Shown: positions 21,820 to 29,920 of the stretch, piece by piece | Numbering within the stretch: position 1 is the first letter of the stretch | Layout: every line of letters starts with the position of its first letter | IMG/VR virus record: IMGVR_UViG_3300045738_000588 | Span: 1 to 35,801 of that record | Origin: a virus | DNA: 35,801 bases | Reading direction: 5' to 3' (one strand) | Notes under the pieces: generated by a model | What the model saw: the letters and a program-made list of their open reading frames with translations, nothing else | What the model was told of the DNA's origin: nothing | The model's database searches: none | Made by a program: the position numbers and the translations under genes

Positions 21820-22752
21820 TTACTCGGCTGGAGTTACAAGTCGAACGCAAGCCTTCGGGTTGATTGTGACATATCCGTACAACGCCTCAAGCACAGCAAA
21901 TGATTCGCCTGTGGTGGCTTTGTAGAACTGTCGATAACCCATGGTCATTCCGTCATCATTGGACAATCTATCCGTCCGAGTGTAAGCGGCTTCTCCACCA
22001 GAATTAGGCTGAAGATATCTGAAGGCTACACCGATGGCGGCAGGATGAACTAACAGGCCAACTAATCTCTCATCATTGTCTGGCAACTGTGGTGTTTCGT
22101 ACACGGCTGGTATTCCCAAAATGGAAGGAACCTTACCACCGCGAATCGCATCGGAAGAGCCATAGGCATCGGCGGTTAGCTCGGTTAGGCTCAAAAGCCC
22201 AGCGAAGTAGTCCGAATTAAGAATCAGCGAGCATTGAGCGGGGTCGCCACCATTCGTTACCATTGCCTTTCTGGCCCCGATGATGTCATCAAGGGAGAGT
22301 GAAGACGCTGACGCTGGGACTTCCTCTGAGGTCGAAAACGGGTCGTTGAGAATCGTACTGCAAATGCTGACGAAAATTGTGTTAGCCAAGTCGGCACCTT
22401 TCTGCTGACCGAACCGCTCTAATTGTGCAACTGAGTTCTCGCTAACTTGCGTATCATTCAGTTTCCAATTGGTGAAGAGATGGCTGTCTAAGTTGATGGT
22501 AGCCTCGCTGATCTTCGTGTCCTTGTCTGCGTCATACGAAGTCGTTCCTGCGGTAAAGGCAGATACGGTAGAGGTTCCGTCATTTGCGAACTCAGGGATG
22601 TAAGGAATGACGATCTTCTCGCCTACTTGTCCCGCATCTGAGTCGAACGATGTCGTGAAGGCTTGCAGAGGTGCTAGCTTTTTGGTGAATGCCTCAAGGG
22701 CGTTGGCAGAAATGATTTTTCCTGCGAGGTCTGCGTCAATTGTAGTTGCCAT
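21820..22752 (-). CDS. Major capsid protein (HK97-fold type)
   Basis: A 310-residue protein. The N-terminal region (LEAFTKKLAPLQAFTTSFDS, GEKIVIPYIPEF), an E-loop-like segment (about 60-110) and a P-domain/A-domain pattern (SLDDIIGARKAMVTNG, SLILNSDYFAGLLSLTELTA, ILGIPAVYETPQLPD, LLVHPAAIGVAFRYLQ) are those of HK97-fold coat proteins of the P2/lambda-like sort. The length is usual. It follows the protease-scaffold gene after 25 bases, with GGAG about twelve bases before ATG. It builds the icosahedral shell. No separate decoration protein gene is obvious. Confidence 0.88.
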   Translation of the reverse strand: MATTIDADLAGKIISANALEAFTKKLAPLQAFTTSFDSDAGQVGEKIVIPYIPEFANDGTSTVSAFTAGTTSYDADKDTKISEATINLDSHLFTNWKLNDTQVSENSVAQLERFGQQKGADLANTIFVSICSTILNDPFSTSEEVPASASSLSLDDIIGARKAMVTNGGDPAQCSLILNSDYFAGLLSLTELTADAYGSSDAIRGGKVPSILGIPAVYETPQLPDNDERLVGLLVHPAAIGVAFRYLQPNSGGEAAYTRTDRLSNDDGMTMGYRQFYKATTGESFAVLEALYGYVTINPKACVRLVTPAE

Positions 22753-22777
22753 TATATGTTGATCTCCGTGTTAGAAT

Positions 22778-23254
22778 CTAGTGGTTTGTCTTCAAAGCTT
22801 GAGCCAGTCGACCCCTGTTTTTCTTCGTGAATTGTATCAGTTCTGAGCCGTTGAGTTTCATGTACTTCTCGCGAAGGGACTCTTCGTTTTCTTCCTTCTG
22901 TTGTACTGGCTTGGGCTGAACCTTTTTGAGTAACCCTAGCTTGTTCAAGGTCATGAGTTTTTCAACTGCTTCTCCTTGGCTAGCCGTAGTGGCAACGAGT
23001 GCGTCTACCTTTGTACTCAGGTCGCTTAGTCCTTGGGCTACCTCTGAGATCAAGTCCAATGTGGCGTCTTCTCCATCCGTATCTTCTTCGTCCTTTTCTT
23101 CGTCTTCTGGATCATCGGACTCGGTGGTTTCTTCCTCGACTTCCTCCATGGATTCGGCCTCTAAAGTAGTGGGTTCTTTTTCAGCGGCTTCTTCAGTTGC
23201 CTCTGTGTCGGTGGTTTCGTTTTCCTCGACGCTAGATTCGATGGTGTCTTCCAT
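22778..23254 (-). CDS. Possible internal-start scaffold protein (Nu3-like), 158 aa
   Basis: An in-frame ATG at 23254 within the protease gene lies exactly where the acidic scaffold part begins (MEDTIESSVEENETTD). It is preceded by AAAAAAACCATT, and the 14-mer AAAAAACCATTATG also occurs at the true start of the ParB-like gene at 4621. Lambda makes its scaffold Nu3 from such an internal start. This is a prediction from start context only. Confidence 0.45.
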   Translation of the reverse strand: MEDTIESSVEENETTDTEATEEAAEKEPTTLEAESMEEVEEETTESDDPEDEEKDEEDTDGEDATLDLISEVAQGLSDLSTKVDALVATTASQGEAVEKLMTLNKLGLLKKVQPKPVQQKEENEESLREKYMKLNGSELIQFTKKNRGRLAQALKTNH

Positions 23255-23839
23255 AATGGTTTTTTTGTTTTGCTGGCTTTTGAGTGAATTGAAAAGTCCC
23301 TTGTCATTACAGGCAGGTTCGTCAACAAAGTCTGCCGAATATATTTCCACGAAACGAACAACTGGCATGTCATATTTGGAACCAGCAGGCCGTTCATTGT
23401 CTTTAGCCGAAAGTTCTTTGCCGTCTGCCGTGATCCAAAAAAGTTCGTTTTCAAACACAAGGCTAATCCCGAATGTCTCAGGAATCTCATGTGCGATGTC
23501 GAACAGCCTATTGTATCTGTCTGGCTCGTCTTTTTTGAAAGAATCCAAGGCCACAAACTCTTTAGCCATCAGCCTGTCATCCAGAATATAGAACCCTTGG
23601 AAGTAACCAATTTGGCTCAGGATTCTATCAGCCTCCAATGCTCCATTGTGAGTGAGAAAGGCGGGAATCTTAGAAGGGACTACCTCTAGTGCCGTGTACA
23701 GACTTTGCTCATCAACGATAACTCCATGCCCCTTTGCCTCACCCGCTTGGATCAGGCTTATGTCTCGCATGACACCAACGGTGTCCGTTACCTTTGCGTG
23801 ACGAAAGGCATTCCGATTTGATAACTTATCTGGTAGCAT
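22778..23839 (-). CDS. Prohead protease with C-terminal scaffold domain
   Basis: A 353-residue protein. The N-terminal 185 residues (DISLIQAGEAKGHGVIVDEQ, PAFLTHNG, ETFGISLVFENEL, VRFVEIYSADFVDEPACNDK) look like phage head maturation proteases. The rest is a very acidic stretch (about 200-265, Glu/Asp/Thr), then a helical coiled coil and a basic end (KKNRGRLAQALKT), the usual design of scaffolds, where the basic tail meets the capsid protein. Lambda C-Nu3 has the same fused order. I choose the ATG at 23839, eight bases after the portal stop, over an upstream TTG inside the portal gene. Confidence 0.75.
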   Translation of the reverse strand: MLPDKLSNRNAFRHAKVTDTVGVMRDISLIQAGEAKGHGVIVDEQSLYTALEVVPSKIPAFLTHNGALEADRILSQIGYFQGFYILDDRLMAKEFVALDSFKKDEPDRYNRLFDIAHEIPETFGISLVFENELFWITADGKELSAKDNERPAGSKYDMPVVRFVEIYSADFVDEPACNDKGLFNSLKSQQNKKTIMEDTIESSVEENETTDTEATEEAAEKEPTTLEAESMEEVEEETTESDDPEDEEKDEEDTDGEDATLDLISEVAQGLSDLSTKVDALVATTASQGEAVEKLMTLNKLGLLKKVQPKPVQQKEENEESLREKYMKLNGSELIQFTKKNRGRLAQALKTNH

Positions 23840-23846
23840 TAATTTT

Positions 23847-25334
23847 TCATCCCTGTTCAGTATTAGTCGGAGTGTCAACAGGCACGGGATCGTCTGGCTC
23901 TTCGTGAGGTTGATACGCAAAGCTTCCGTATGTAGTAATCGGATTCATCAGGTCACGCCACGAATCTAAATCGTACTGCTTGGCAAGCTGTTTTGCCTTC
24001 GAAATGTCCTTGGCTTTTTGTGTAAAAACTTCCTCTGGAGTTGTGCCGAACTGCGTACAGAGTTGGTCAATACTCATGGCTCCCATCTGGAGATACTGGC
24101 TGTCAGCTTGAACTTGGGACGAGCGATTGATCCACCGAAAGGCAGGAGATTGCCAAGGGACTTCCGAGAGATTGACTTCCTGTTTTATGGTTAGTTCTTT
24201 TCGAGAAATGGCGTGAGCCAACTTCCATTTCCACCATCTATTCATCGTCTGTTGCATGAATCTCTGTTCAGCCTCGATGGTGTTTTGGTACAGCAGAACC
24301 ATGCCTTGAGAAGCCGAAAAGCTTGTTTCGCCTATCGTCATCAATAAGTACTCAGTCGGGATGCCTATTGTGCTTCCGACCTTCCTCAGTTTGTAGATTA
24401 GCCAATCAATTGCGTTAACATTTGGCCGTCCGCTTGGGCTGATCACGCTGACATCTTCCCCTGGTTCTAAGTAGTGGAAACGGCCAGGTTCAAAGTACTC
24501 CAGTCGGCTGTCTTCCTCTTCTCGGCTACCCAGTTCAAAATCCAACGCAGATTCTTTTTTGACAGCGGCACTCAAAGACGCAGAGGCCTTGGCGGCTATC
24601 ATTTCAATATTCTCGTACTCTTCAATGTCCATCAGCACATCGACCGCTGTTGCTAATTCTGGAACTCCTCGCAACTGACCGATCCTCATTCGCTTGGTGT
24701 GGTGGATGAAATCTGCTACGGAAACAAGCTCACTTTTGCTCCGTTCTCCTCCACGCAAAGTTCCAATATAAAAGCCAGTTGGTTTACCGCTACTGTCGAT
24801 CTCTACTCCCTCAATGATCCCATCCTTATCCTCGGTGGCATTGGGTGTAAACACGCTAGGCGTATCCACTCCGATCTGTTCGCCTGCGATCAATTGTACC
24901 CTTCCATCTTCCAGAAGCAGTAAGCCTCCGTCACCATGGATCAGCGTCAATGAGGCCAGTAACTTTTGCGATTCCATCATCGAAAGCCCCGTCACCTCGC
25001 AGTCGGTTGCGTACTCGGCCCACCAACTTTGTAGCTCGGCATCTAACACGGGGTCGCCTGTGTCTGGTCTGGGTTTCAAACCGCCACCGATGACATCCTC
25101 CTCGCGGAGTCGGCAGATGGCTTTTACACAAGGATTGTTCCTTCTCTGGTCGAGAAGAATGCTGATCATTGACAGCCGATCTCCGAGGGGCAATTCTTTA
25201 TCTTCAGTAAAGATTCCTCCGTAAATTCTCTTCTGCTCGCGGTACCGAGTGTTCTTGGTAGCATCGTATCCAATGCCAATCCCGAATGCGTATCTAGTGG
25301 CTTTTCTAAGCCGTTGGAAAAAGTTAGCTTTCAT
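23847..25334 (-). CDS. Portal protein (lambda gpB family)
   Basis: A 495-residue protein with the lambda-type portal pattern: DQRRNNPCVKAICRLREEDV and IGGGLKPRP near the N-terminus, a wing region (SLTLIHGDGGLLLLEDGRVQ, VSVADFIHHTKRMRIGQLRG), and the stem/clip region VDVLMDIEEYENIEMIAAKA. LEPGEDVSVISPSGRPNVNA and GIPTEYLLMTIGETSFSAS follow. Twelve copies would form the DNA channel at one vertex, docking the terminase. The ATG at 25334 is used; a TTG precedes it directly. The gene lies between the gpW-like and protease genes, the lambda W-B-C order. Confidence 0.9.
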   Translation of the reverse strand: MKANFFQRLRKATRYAFGIGIGYDATKNTRYREQKRIYGGIFTEDKELPLGDRLSMISILLDQRRNNPCVKAICRLREEDVIGGGLKPRPDTGDPVLDAELQSWWAEYATDCEVTGLSMMESQKLLASLTLIHGDGGLLLLEDGRVQLIAGEQIGVDTPSVFTPNATEDKDGIIEGVEIDSSGKPTGFYIGTLRGGERSKSELVSVADFIHHTKRMRIGQLRGVPELATAVDVLMDIEEYENIEMIAAKASASLSAAVKKESALDFELGSREEEDSRLEYFEPGRFHYLEPGEDVSVISPSGRPNVNAIDWLIYKLRKVGSTIGIPTEYLLMTIGETSFSASQGMVLLYQNTIEAEQRFMQQTMNRWWKWKLAHAISRKELTIKQEVNLSEVPWQSPAFRWINRSSQVQADSQYLQMGAMSIDQLCTQFGTTPEEVFTQKAKDISKAKQLAKQYDLDSWRDLMNPITTYGSFAYQPHEEPDDPVPVDTPTNTEQG

Positions 25335-25596
25335 CAACTGGGGCCCCGATTACTTTCGTCTTCTGGCTGAAATCTACGAGGTTGTAGCCCAACGCTCTGG
25401 TAGTGCTAGTCGTTCGGGCGGCTATTCGTCTATTGAGTTGATTGACGAGCGATTGCAAATCCTGCCTCAGTTCATAAGTTACAGTTCGACCTCCGATGGT
25501 ATAGTTCGTGATACCCGTCAGCATAAGCTCGTCAAGAGCCGTCTGCATATTGTCACGCTGTGTTACTAAGTCAGCTACGCTCTGTATGTCTGCCAT
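25324..25596 (-). CDS. gpW-like head-tail joining protein, 90 aa
   Basis: A helix-hairpin-helix protein: VADLVTQRDNMQTALDELML, a hairpin TNYTIGGRTVTYE, then LRQDLQSLVNQLNRRIAAR. This is the fold order of lambda gpW, which plugs the portal after packaging, and it sits directly before the portal gene as W does. The frame is open from a TTG at 25626; I use the ATG at 25596 because no other ATG precedes the conserved helix. Slightly longer than W (68). Confidence 0.72.
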   Translation of the reverse strand: MADIQSVADLVTQRDNMQTALDELMLTGITNYTIGGRTVTYELRQDLQSLVNQLNRRIAARTTSTTRALGYNLVDFSQKTKVIGAPVDES

Positions 25597-25626
25597 GGTG
25601 TCATTACTTAAAGGATGATCCGTCAA

Positions 25627-26346
25627 CTAATCCAGCTCAAATCCATAGATTTCTTCGAATTTCTTAGGGTCTTCTAATACGCCCATCTTAATATGCTTGG
25701 CGAAAGATTTCTCCTGTCCCTTGATCGCATTCTGGATGACCTGCTTGCCTCCTGTGCCGTTGTAGACTGTCGCAGAAGTCGTTTCAAAATGTAATGTGTA
25801 CTTGGCACCCGCCCCTGTGTGCTTCACGCTTGTACAGCTTGCCCCGTAAGCTGGGTTTTTGGCAAATGCCGTCATGGCTTTTTTGTCTGCCTTTAAATTT
25901 AGAATGCCAGCCTTGATCGCAATGAAAACAAATGTAGATTTGGCCAATCCCACTCGGCCTAGCCTCTTTGCTCTCATTCCTTTTAGCCTCTTTTTGACTC
26001 TGGCAAAATTGCTAGAATTGACATCCGAAGGAATGCGGAAATTCCTGTCTCCCTCGAATCTAATCTTGGGAATTAGGTCAGGAGATTGCTGTGGATAGTT
26101 GATCCCATTGAAAGGGACTTCTGCGTCCTCAAAAGCCTTCTGACTACCTTTTATTGAAAAGCGTTTACCGATTTTAGATGCTGTCGAAGACTTCGTTTTT
26201 GTTACGCATTTTTCAAGCACAGCCTTCAGCCTACTCTTGATGATTTTTTTGGTATTTTGCTTGCCCGCGGCTTCCGCAAGCATGTTCATCATCCTGTTGA
26301 AGTTAGTGTAATCTAACTTGAAGTTTTTTTTGCTACTTTTCGCCAT
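25627..26346 (-). CDS. Basic protein of the head module, 239 aa
   Basis: A strongly basic protein (KSRLKAVLEKCVTKTKSSTA, ARVKKRLKGMRAKRLGRVGL) with an alpha/beta C-terminal part (TLHFETTSATVYNGTGGKQV). It stands between the terminase/membrane-protein genes and gpW. In layout it recalls minor head or head-completion proteins of the HK97-gp10 kind, but I cannot confirm a family. The basic charge fits contact with packaged DNA or capsid interior. Lambda has no gene at this position, so it is an addition to the lambda order. Confidence 0.6.
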   Translation of the reverse strand: MAKSSKKNFKLDYTNFNRMMNMLAEAAGKQNTKKIIKSRLKAVLEKCVTKTKSSTASKIGKRFSIKGSQKAFEDAEVPFNGINYPQQSPDLIPKIRFEGDRNFRIPSDVNSSNFARVKKRLKGMRAKRLGRVGLAKSTFVFIAIKAGILNLKADKKAMTAFAKNPAYGASCTSVKHTGAGAKYTLHFETTSATVYNGTGGKQVIQNAIKGQEKSFAKHIKMGVLEDPKKFEEIYGFELD

Positions 26347-26531
26347 GACTGAAACGCTACCCTAACCATGTAACACAGCGTCAATATAGGTAAGGCAATA
26401 ATCGCGGTCGGGATAGCCAATGCCATAGCAATCAGGAAGGCAGAACACGCCACGCCCCAATGGGCACCATCTCTGAGGTGTCTACCAAATGCTTTTTTGC
26501 TGTGGCCTTCGGATGCTAGGTCGCTTTTCAT
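26313..26531 (-). CDS. Small membrane protein after the large terminase, 72 aa
   Basis: The start at 26531 is chosen because the longer open frame overlaps the terminase by 200 bases. The protein has a basic N-terminus (MKSDLASEGHSKKAFGRHLR), a hydrophobic stretch of about 32 residues (WGVACSAFLIAMALAIPTAI through to VRVAF) that may form one or two spans, and a basic end. That is holin-like, but the location in the packaging module also allows a packaging-linked or superinfection-exclusion membrane protein. It overlaps both neighbours. Confidence 0.5.
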   Translation of the reverse strand: MKSDLASEGHSKKAFGRHLRDGAHWGVACSAFLIAMALAIPTAIIALPILTLCYMVRVAFQSWRKVAKKTSS

Positions 26532-28299
26532 TTTGTTTACTTTCTGGTTCTGTTGGTGGAAGAGGAGCGTCAGGTCTTTTCGGATCATGTACACGGCCGA
26601 ATCCCACCAATTTACTAAACGCGAGGCAGTAGGTTTCACAGTCCCAATAATGGTCTCCTGCTCCTGATTTTTTTCTCCATTCAACTTTTACTTCTCCTTT
26701 TCTGTTCACACTTTCATACTGCCATTTGGCACTCAGTTGTCTAAGGTACATAAGGTCTGGGTCTTTGTAAAGCTTCCACCCCTTCGTTTTACCTGCTCGC
26801 CTAGCCCCGAGTTCTCCCTGCCAAACTGTGACATCTAAATGGATCAATTTGATCTTATGTTTCCCCTGTTTGCCCGTGCCTGTGAACGGGTCTATCAGGT
26901 TAACTTTATACGGAACACTCATCGTTGCCCACCCCTTAACTCCCGTCCAGTTTCTCCTGCGTAAGTAAAGCTGTTCATAGATTTCTTGTGCCCGATCTCC
27001 GTACCCCGTGTCGATCACTCCGTACTGACATTTGTAGGTCTGAAAGGCGGTATCTAAGTCTTCAAAAGTTGGCACCATGGCGTGGTCGATCAGGTAACTT
27101 GTGCCGTCCCTATCAAACCCGCGAACGATATAGTAGTAGTGGCTTCGCTGGACATCCACAGACATTATTCTGATGTCTCCTTTGATGGTCCCCCGTTCAT
27201 AATCGCCCTCTAGTTCTTGAATTTTCTCAACGCTTACATTTAGGATTTCGTCCTTCCAAGGCTGTGCTAGCCACCCCTGTACAAAGTTCCTTATTCCGTC
27301 TACATTGTCGTGGGCCTGAATCCATTTTACCATGATGTCCGAGAAGGTGAGAGTCGGAGAATACATGCTGTTCAAATGATAACTGTGGTGGCGAATGCTT
27401 GTGGATTGAGGTTCCCATTCCCCTTGAGCCATCATCGTCTGTTTCTGCTTGTCGTTGATTGGCTTATCGCAGTTCTGGCAGTAATAAAAAGTCGTAGCCA
27501 TCACTTCGGGAAGGTTGTAGCCTTCGGCTGTTCTACCTCTTTCTCTGTCGTACCGAATACAGAACTTATCTCCAACCTTCCACTCGAAACTAATGCGGTT
27601 CAAACAATGCGGACAAGGCATGAGATATTTCCGCATATCCCCTGCATTGTACTCGCCCCAGATGCCCGTGGTTTCTTCCAGAGGAGTCGATGCTTGGATC
27701 ACCTTATAGTTCCTGCGACCCTTGACCCTATCTAGAGCCTCCCTGCGACTGCTCTCAGAAATAATGTCGATCTCATCTAGCACAAGAATGCTGACGGGAT
27801 AGTTCCTCACATTGGCACGGCTACCACCACCAACTAAATTGATAGAACAGCGATCAAACTCAAGGCGGTGCGTACTTATTTTGTCAGTATCTATCTTGCC
27901 CTCAGAGGTTTTTGGCATTCGGTCTAGCAGGCATTTGGTCTCCGAAAAGAAAGGGATTAGCCTATCCTGACTAAAGGATTTCACTACCGAGTCCGTGGGG
28001 TACACCATCAGTATGGGAGAGGGCTTTTGATCAACGCAATATCCCACGCCTACATAAATGGTAGTCGTTTTGCTAGTCTGGCTTCCCCAGCACAGAGAAA
28101 TGTTCCTCACCTTCGGGTCAATGAAACTCTCTAAGACCTCCCTCACATACGGATAACTAGTGGTAGAGTACAGCCCCGCTTGCTCGGTAATTCGCTCACT
28201 TAGAACCACATTTTTCTCAGCCCATTCTACCACGCTTGTGGTCTTAAAAGGCTCTAGGGCTTGAAGGGCAAACTTCCTGAGGTCGAACTGTTTTGCCAT
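26482..28299 (-). CDS. Terminase large subunit (lambda GpA family)
   Basis: A 605-residue packaging ATPase-nuclease. The ATPase domain has the A-loop CWGSQTSKT (70-78) and Walker B ILVLDEID (171-178). A two-CxxC zinc element (CPHC 229-232, CQNC 274-277) is typical of GpA. The nuclease part shows MSVDVQ (379-384, with Asp382), VIDTGYGD (Asp430) and DHYWDCETYCLA near the end. GpA-type enzymes cut at cos sites, which favours cohesive ends over headful packaging. With the small subunit it would recognise a site upstream, perhaps the repeat array at 29.9-30.4 kb. Confidence 0.93.
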   Translation of the reverse strand: MAKQFDLRKFALQALEPFKTTSVVEWAEKNVVLSERITEQAGLYSTTSYPYVREVLESFIDPKVRNISLCWGSQTSKTTTIYVGVGYCVDQKPSPILMVYPTDSVVKSFSQDRLIPFFSETKCLLDRMPKTSEGKIDTDKISTHRLEFDRCSINLVGGGSRANVRNYPVSILVLDEIDIISESSRREALDRVKGRRNYKVIQASTPLEETTGIWGEYNAGDMRKYLMPCPHCLNRISFEWKVGDKFCIRYDRERGRTAEGYNLPEVMATTFYYCQNCDKPINDKQKQTMMAQGEWEPQSTSIRHHSYHLNSMYSPTLTFSDIMVKWIQAHDNVDGIRNFVQGWLAQPWKDEILNVSVEKIQELEGDYERGTIKGDIRIMSVDVQRSHYYYIVRGFDRDGTSYLIDHAMVPTFEDLDTAFQTYKCQYGVIDTGYGDRAQEIYEQLYLRRRNWTGVKGWATMSVPYKVNLIDPFTGTGKQGKHKIKLIHLDVTVWQGELGARRAGKTKGWKLYKDPDLMYLRQLSAKWQYESVNRKGEVKVEWRKKSGAGDHYWDCETYCLAFSKLVGFGRVHDPKRPDAPLPPTEPESKQNEKRPSIRRPQQKSIW

Positions 28300-28305
28300 G
28301 TACGA

Positions 28306-28686
28306 TTACCCGTTTCGATTCGTCCACAAACTCTTCCTTAGAATCTCGGCTACCTTCGGGAATTGTTTTGATAGTTTTGCAAGCTCACGCTGTCTTTGCT
28401 TGTGCTGATATTGCCTACTCGTCCCAGCCTTCTTCGCTAGTTCTGAGTACGATTTCTTTTCTTCTCCAGACCCAGACAGAACCTGTAATGCCAATTGAAA
28501 TGATTCTGGCGAGGTTCGGTAGACACGGATCAATTGTTGGAGGTAGACAATACATTTCAGCGGACTGATCTCATAAAAGTCAATCAACCTTGCCGACAGC
28601 TCACTCGCGATAGCCGTGACTTCGTTTCGGGGGGTGGGTTCCTCTACGGCATGGAGTACCGCATCGTTGTATGGTACCACCTTCAC
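28306..28686 (-). CDS. Helix-turn-helix-like protein in the packaging module, 126 aa
   Basis: An all-helical protein. The segment SYSELAKKAGTSRQYQHKQR (about 79-98) looks like a helix-turn-helix, followed by a basic helix (ELAKLSKQFPKVAEILRK). The start is a GTG at 28686; no ATG exists in the frame before the conserved part. It is six bases from the large terminase start. It may be a second DNA-recognition factor for packaging or a regulator of late genes. No family is certain. Confidence 0.6.
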   Translation of the reverse strand: MKVVPYNDAVLHAVEEPTPRNEVTAIASELSARLIDFYEISPLKCIVYLQQLIRVYRTSPESFQLALQVLSGSGEEKKSYSELAKKAGTSRQYQHKQRQRELAKLSKQFPKVAEILRKSLWTNRNG

Positions 28687-28692
28687 CGATTG

Positions 28693-29010
28693 TTACTCGT
28701 CTTCTGTTGCGATGAGGTCATCTGCCTTTATGAATTTGAGCAAGCATTCCTTCACTTCATAGTTCGTCACACTAACGAGGGCAAGGTTCATAATCTCCTC
28801 CGTACCCCAATGCTTGGTAGTGGTGCTAGGCATGTTCCAATATTCCGACACGGATTCCTTCAGAGGCTCCAGTTCGGCCATGTCGAAGTCATTCATTTCT
28901 AAAAGTAGATCAATGAGTTCCTTCCCGATGTTTGCGTCGTAAATCTCAGGCTCTTGAAACAGATCAATCGCAAGTTTTACTAGGTCTTTTAGCGTGTTAC
29001 CTTCGGTCAT
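28693..29010 (-). CDS. Acidic helical protein between terminase genes, 105 aa
   Basis: An acidic, helical protein (LKDLVKLAIDLFQEPEIYDA, NDFDMAELEPLKESVSEYWN) whose ATG overlaps the stop of the small-terminase gene (ATGA). Not recognised. Tight coupling suggests a packaging accessory protein. Confidence 0.6.
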   Translation of the reverse strand: MTEGNTLKDLVKLAIDLFQEPEIYDANIGKELIDLLLEMNDFDMAELEPLKESVSEYWNMPSTTTKHWGTEEIMNLALVSVTNYEVKECLLKFIKADDLIATEDE

Positions 29011-29621
29011 TCTACCTCCATTTGAAGTTGCGTTAACATTTCATTGATACACACCCGAAGGTCAGCCTCTACCTTCTCGGCATTCGCAGGGTCGATCTGG
29101 TTCGCGTACCTCCTTGGGAAGTTTTCCAACAAGCGAGACATCGTGCTAGTCACTCTCGCTATGATCTGTTTTGCATCGGAGATGGGGACCCAATCCTCTT
29201 CGATCTTTTTCAGTTCTATCTCTTTTAGTTTCCGCTCGGCTATCTGCCTTCTGTGACGCTCCTGAGTTTCCAAAGCCTTCAGGTCTATGATTTCTTGAGC
29301 CGACCAATGCCGCCCCCCTACCGCAACCCTTCCCCCGCCCTGAGTTTGCGTAGATTCCTTCGTCTCAATGTAACCAATCCACTCCGTAATGTTGAGATTC
29401 TGAGGAGCGTCTGAGGATTTTTGCCAATTGTAAATCGACTGTCTACTAACACCGAGTAGATTTGACAGTTCGACAATTGTTTTTGCCGTCTGATTTGCTC
29501 CAGCATAGTCAGCGATGAACCTGCGTTCATTTGGCGTAAGTGGCTTCCCCTCTGACACTTTGCGAACGATATTTTGAGTATCGCCTCGCAGTACTTGCTC
29601 AGCCTGTTCTTTATTCAGCAT
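29007..29621 (-). CDS. Probable terminase small subunit (Nu1-like)
   Basis: A 204-residue protein with a clear helix-turn-helix (IVELSNLLGVSRQSIYNWQK, about 48-67), a Gly-rich linker (QTQGGGRVAVGG), a coiled coil (TQERHRRQIAERKLKEIELK) and a helical C-terminus (RLLENFPRRYANQIDPANAE). The DNA-binding, coiled-coil and large-subunit-binding order is that of lambda Nu1 and relatives. It is the first gene of the late operon, directly downstream of the repeat array, as nu1 lies beside cosB. Such proteins bind repeated sites there and direct the large subunit to cut. Confidence 0.78.
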   Translation of the reverse strand: MLNKEQAEQVLRGDTQNIVRKVSEGKPLTPNERRFIADYAGANQTAKTIVELSNLLGVSRQSIYNWQKSSDAPQNLNITEWIGYIETKESTQTQGGGRVAVGGRHWSAQEIIDLKALETQERHRRQIAERKLKEIELKKIEEDWVPISDAKQIIARVTSTMSRLLENFPRRYANQIDPANAEKVEADLRVCINEMLTQLQMEVE

Positions 29622-29723
29622 TCTTGCGTTAGTGTAAATAGTGTTTCTTCGAGGAAAAAACTGAAAAAGTAATGGGGGCGGGGGGGGGCACCGTGGCTAA
29701 CAAAGTCAAGGAATTTATTGGGT

Positions 29724-29742
29724 GGGGGGTGCTAGACCCCCC
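29724..29742. repeat. Inverted repeat GGGGGGT-GCTAG-ACCCCCC
   Basis: Seven-base arms of almost pure G/C around a five-base loop, about 100 bases upstream of the small terminase start. Neither side is followed by a T-run, so it is not a standard terminator. It could be a nicking or protein-binding site. Confidence 0.6.
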
Positions 29743-29920
29743 GATTCTTCCCGTTCCAAGACCCGCAGACTTAGTACGATAGACAGCGACTGAACTTTTC
29801 TTATTAGAATCTATCGGAGACATTAGCTTCCTAAATAGCCTAAATCTAAGCTTGAAGTCAAAGTTTTAGATGGCTGAGTCTTTGGCTCAAAAAGCTAGCC
29901 TAAATCTGTGGCTTTCCTCA

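Noticed and set aside
28306-28686. Lysogeny repressor
   Set aside because: HTH-like, but it sits within the packaging operon and there is no integrase or divergent promoter.
29629-29823. 64-codon minus-strand frame upstream of the small terminase
   Set aside because: Low-complexity product made from G-runs and the inverted repeat, no leader; considered noncoding.
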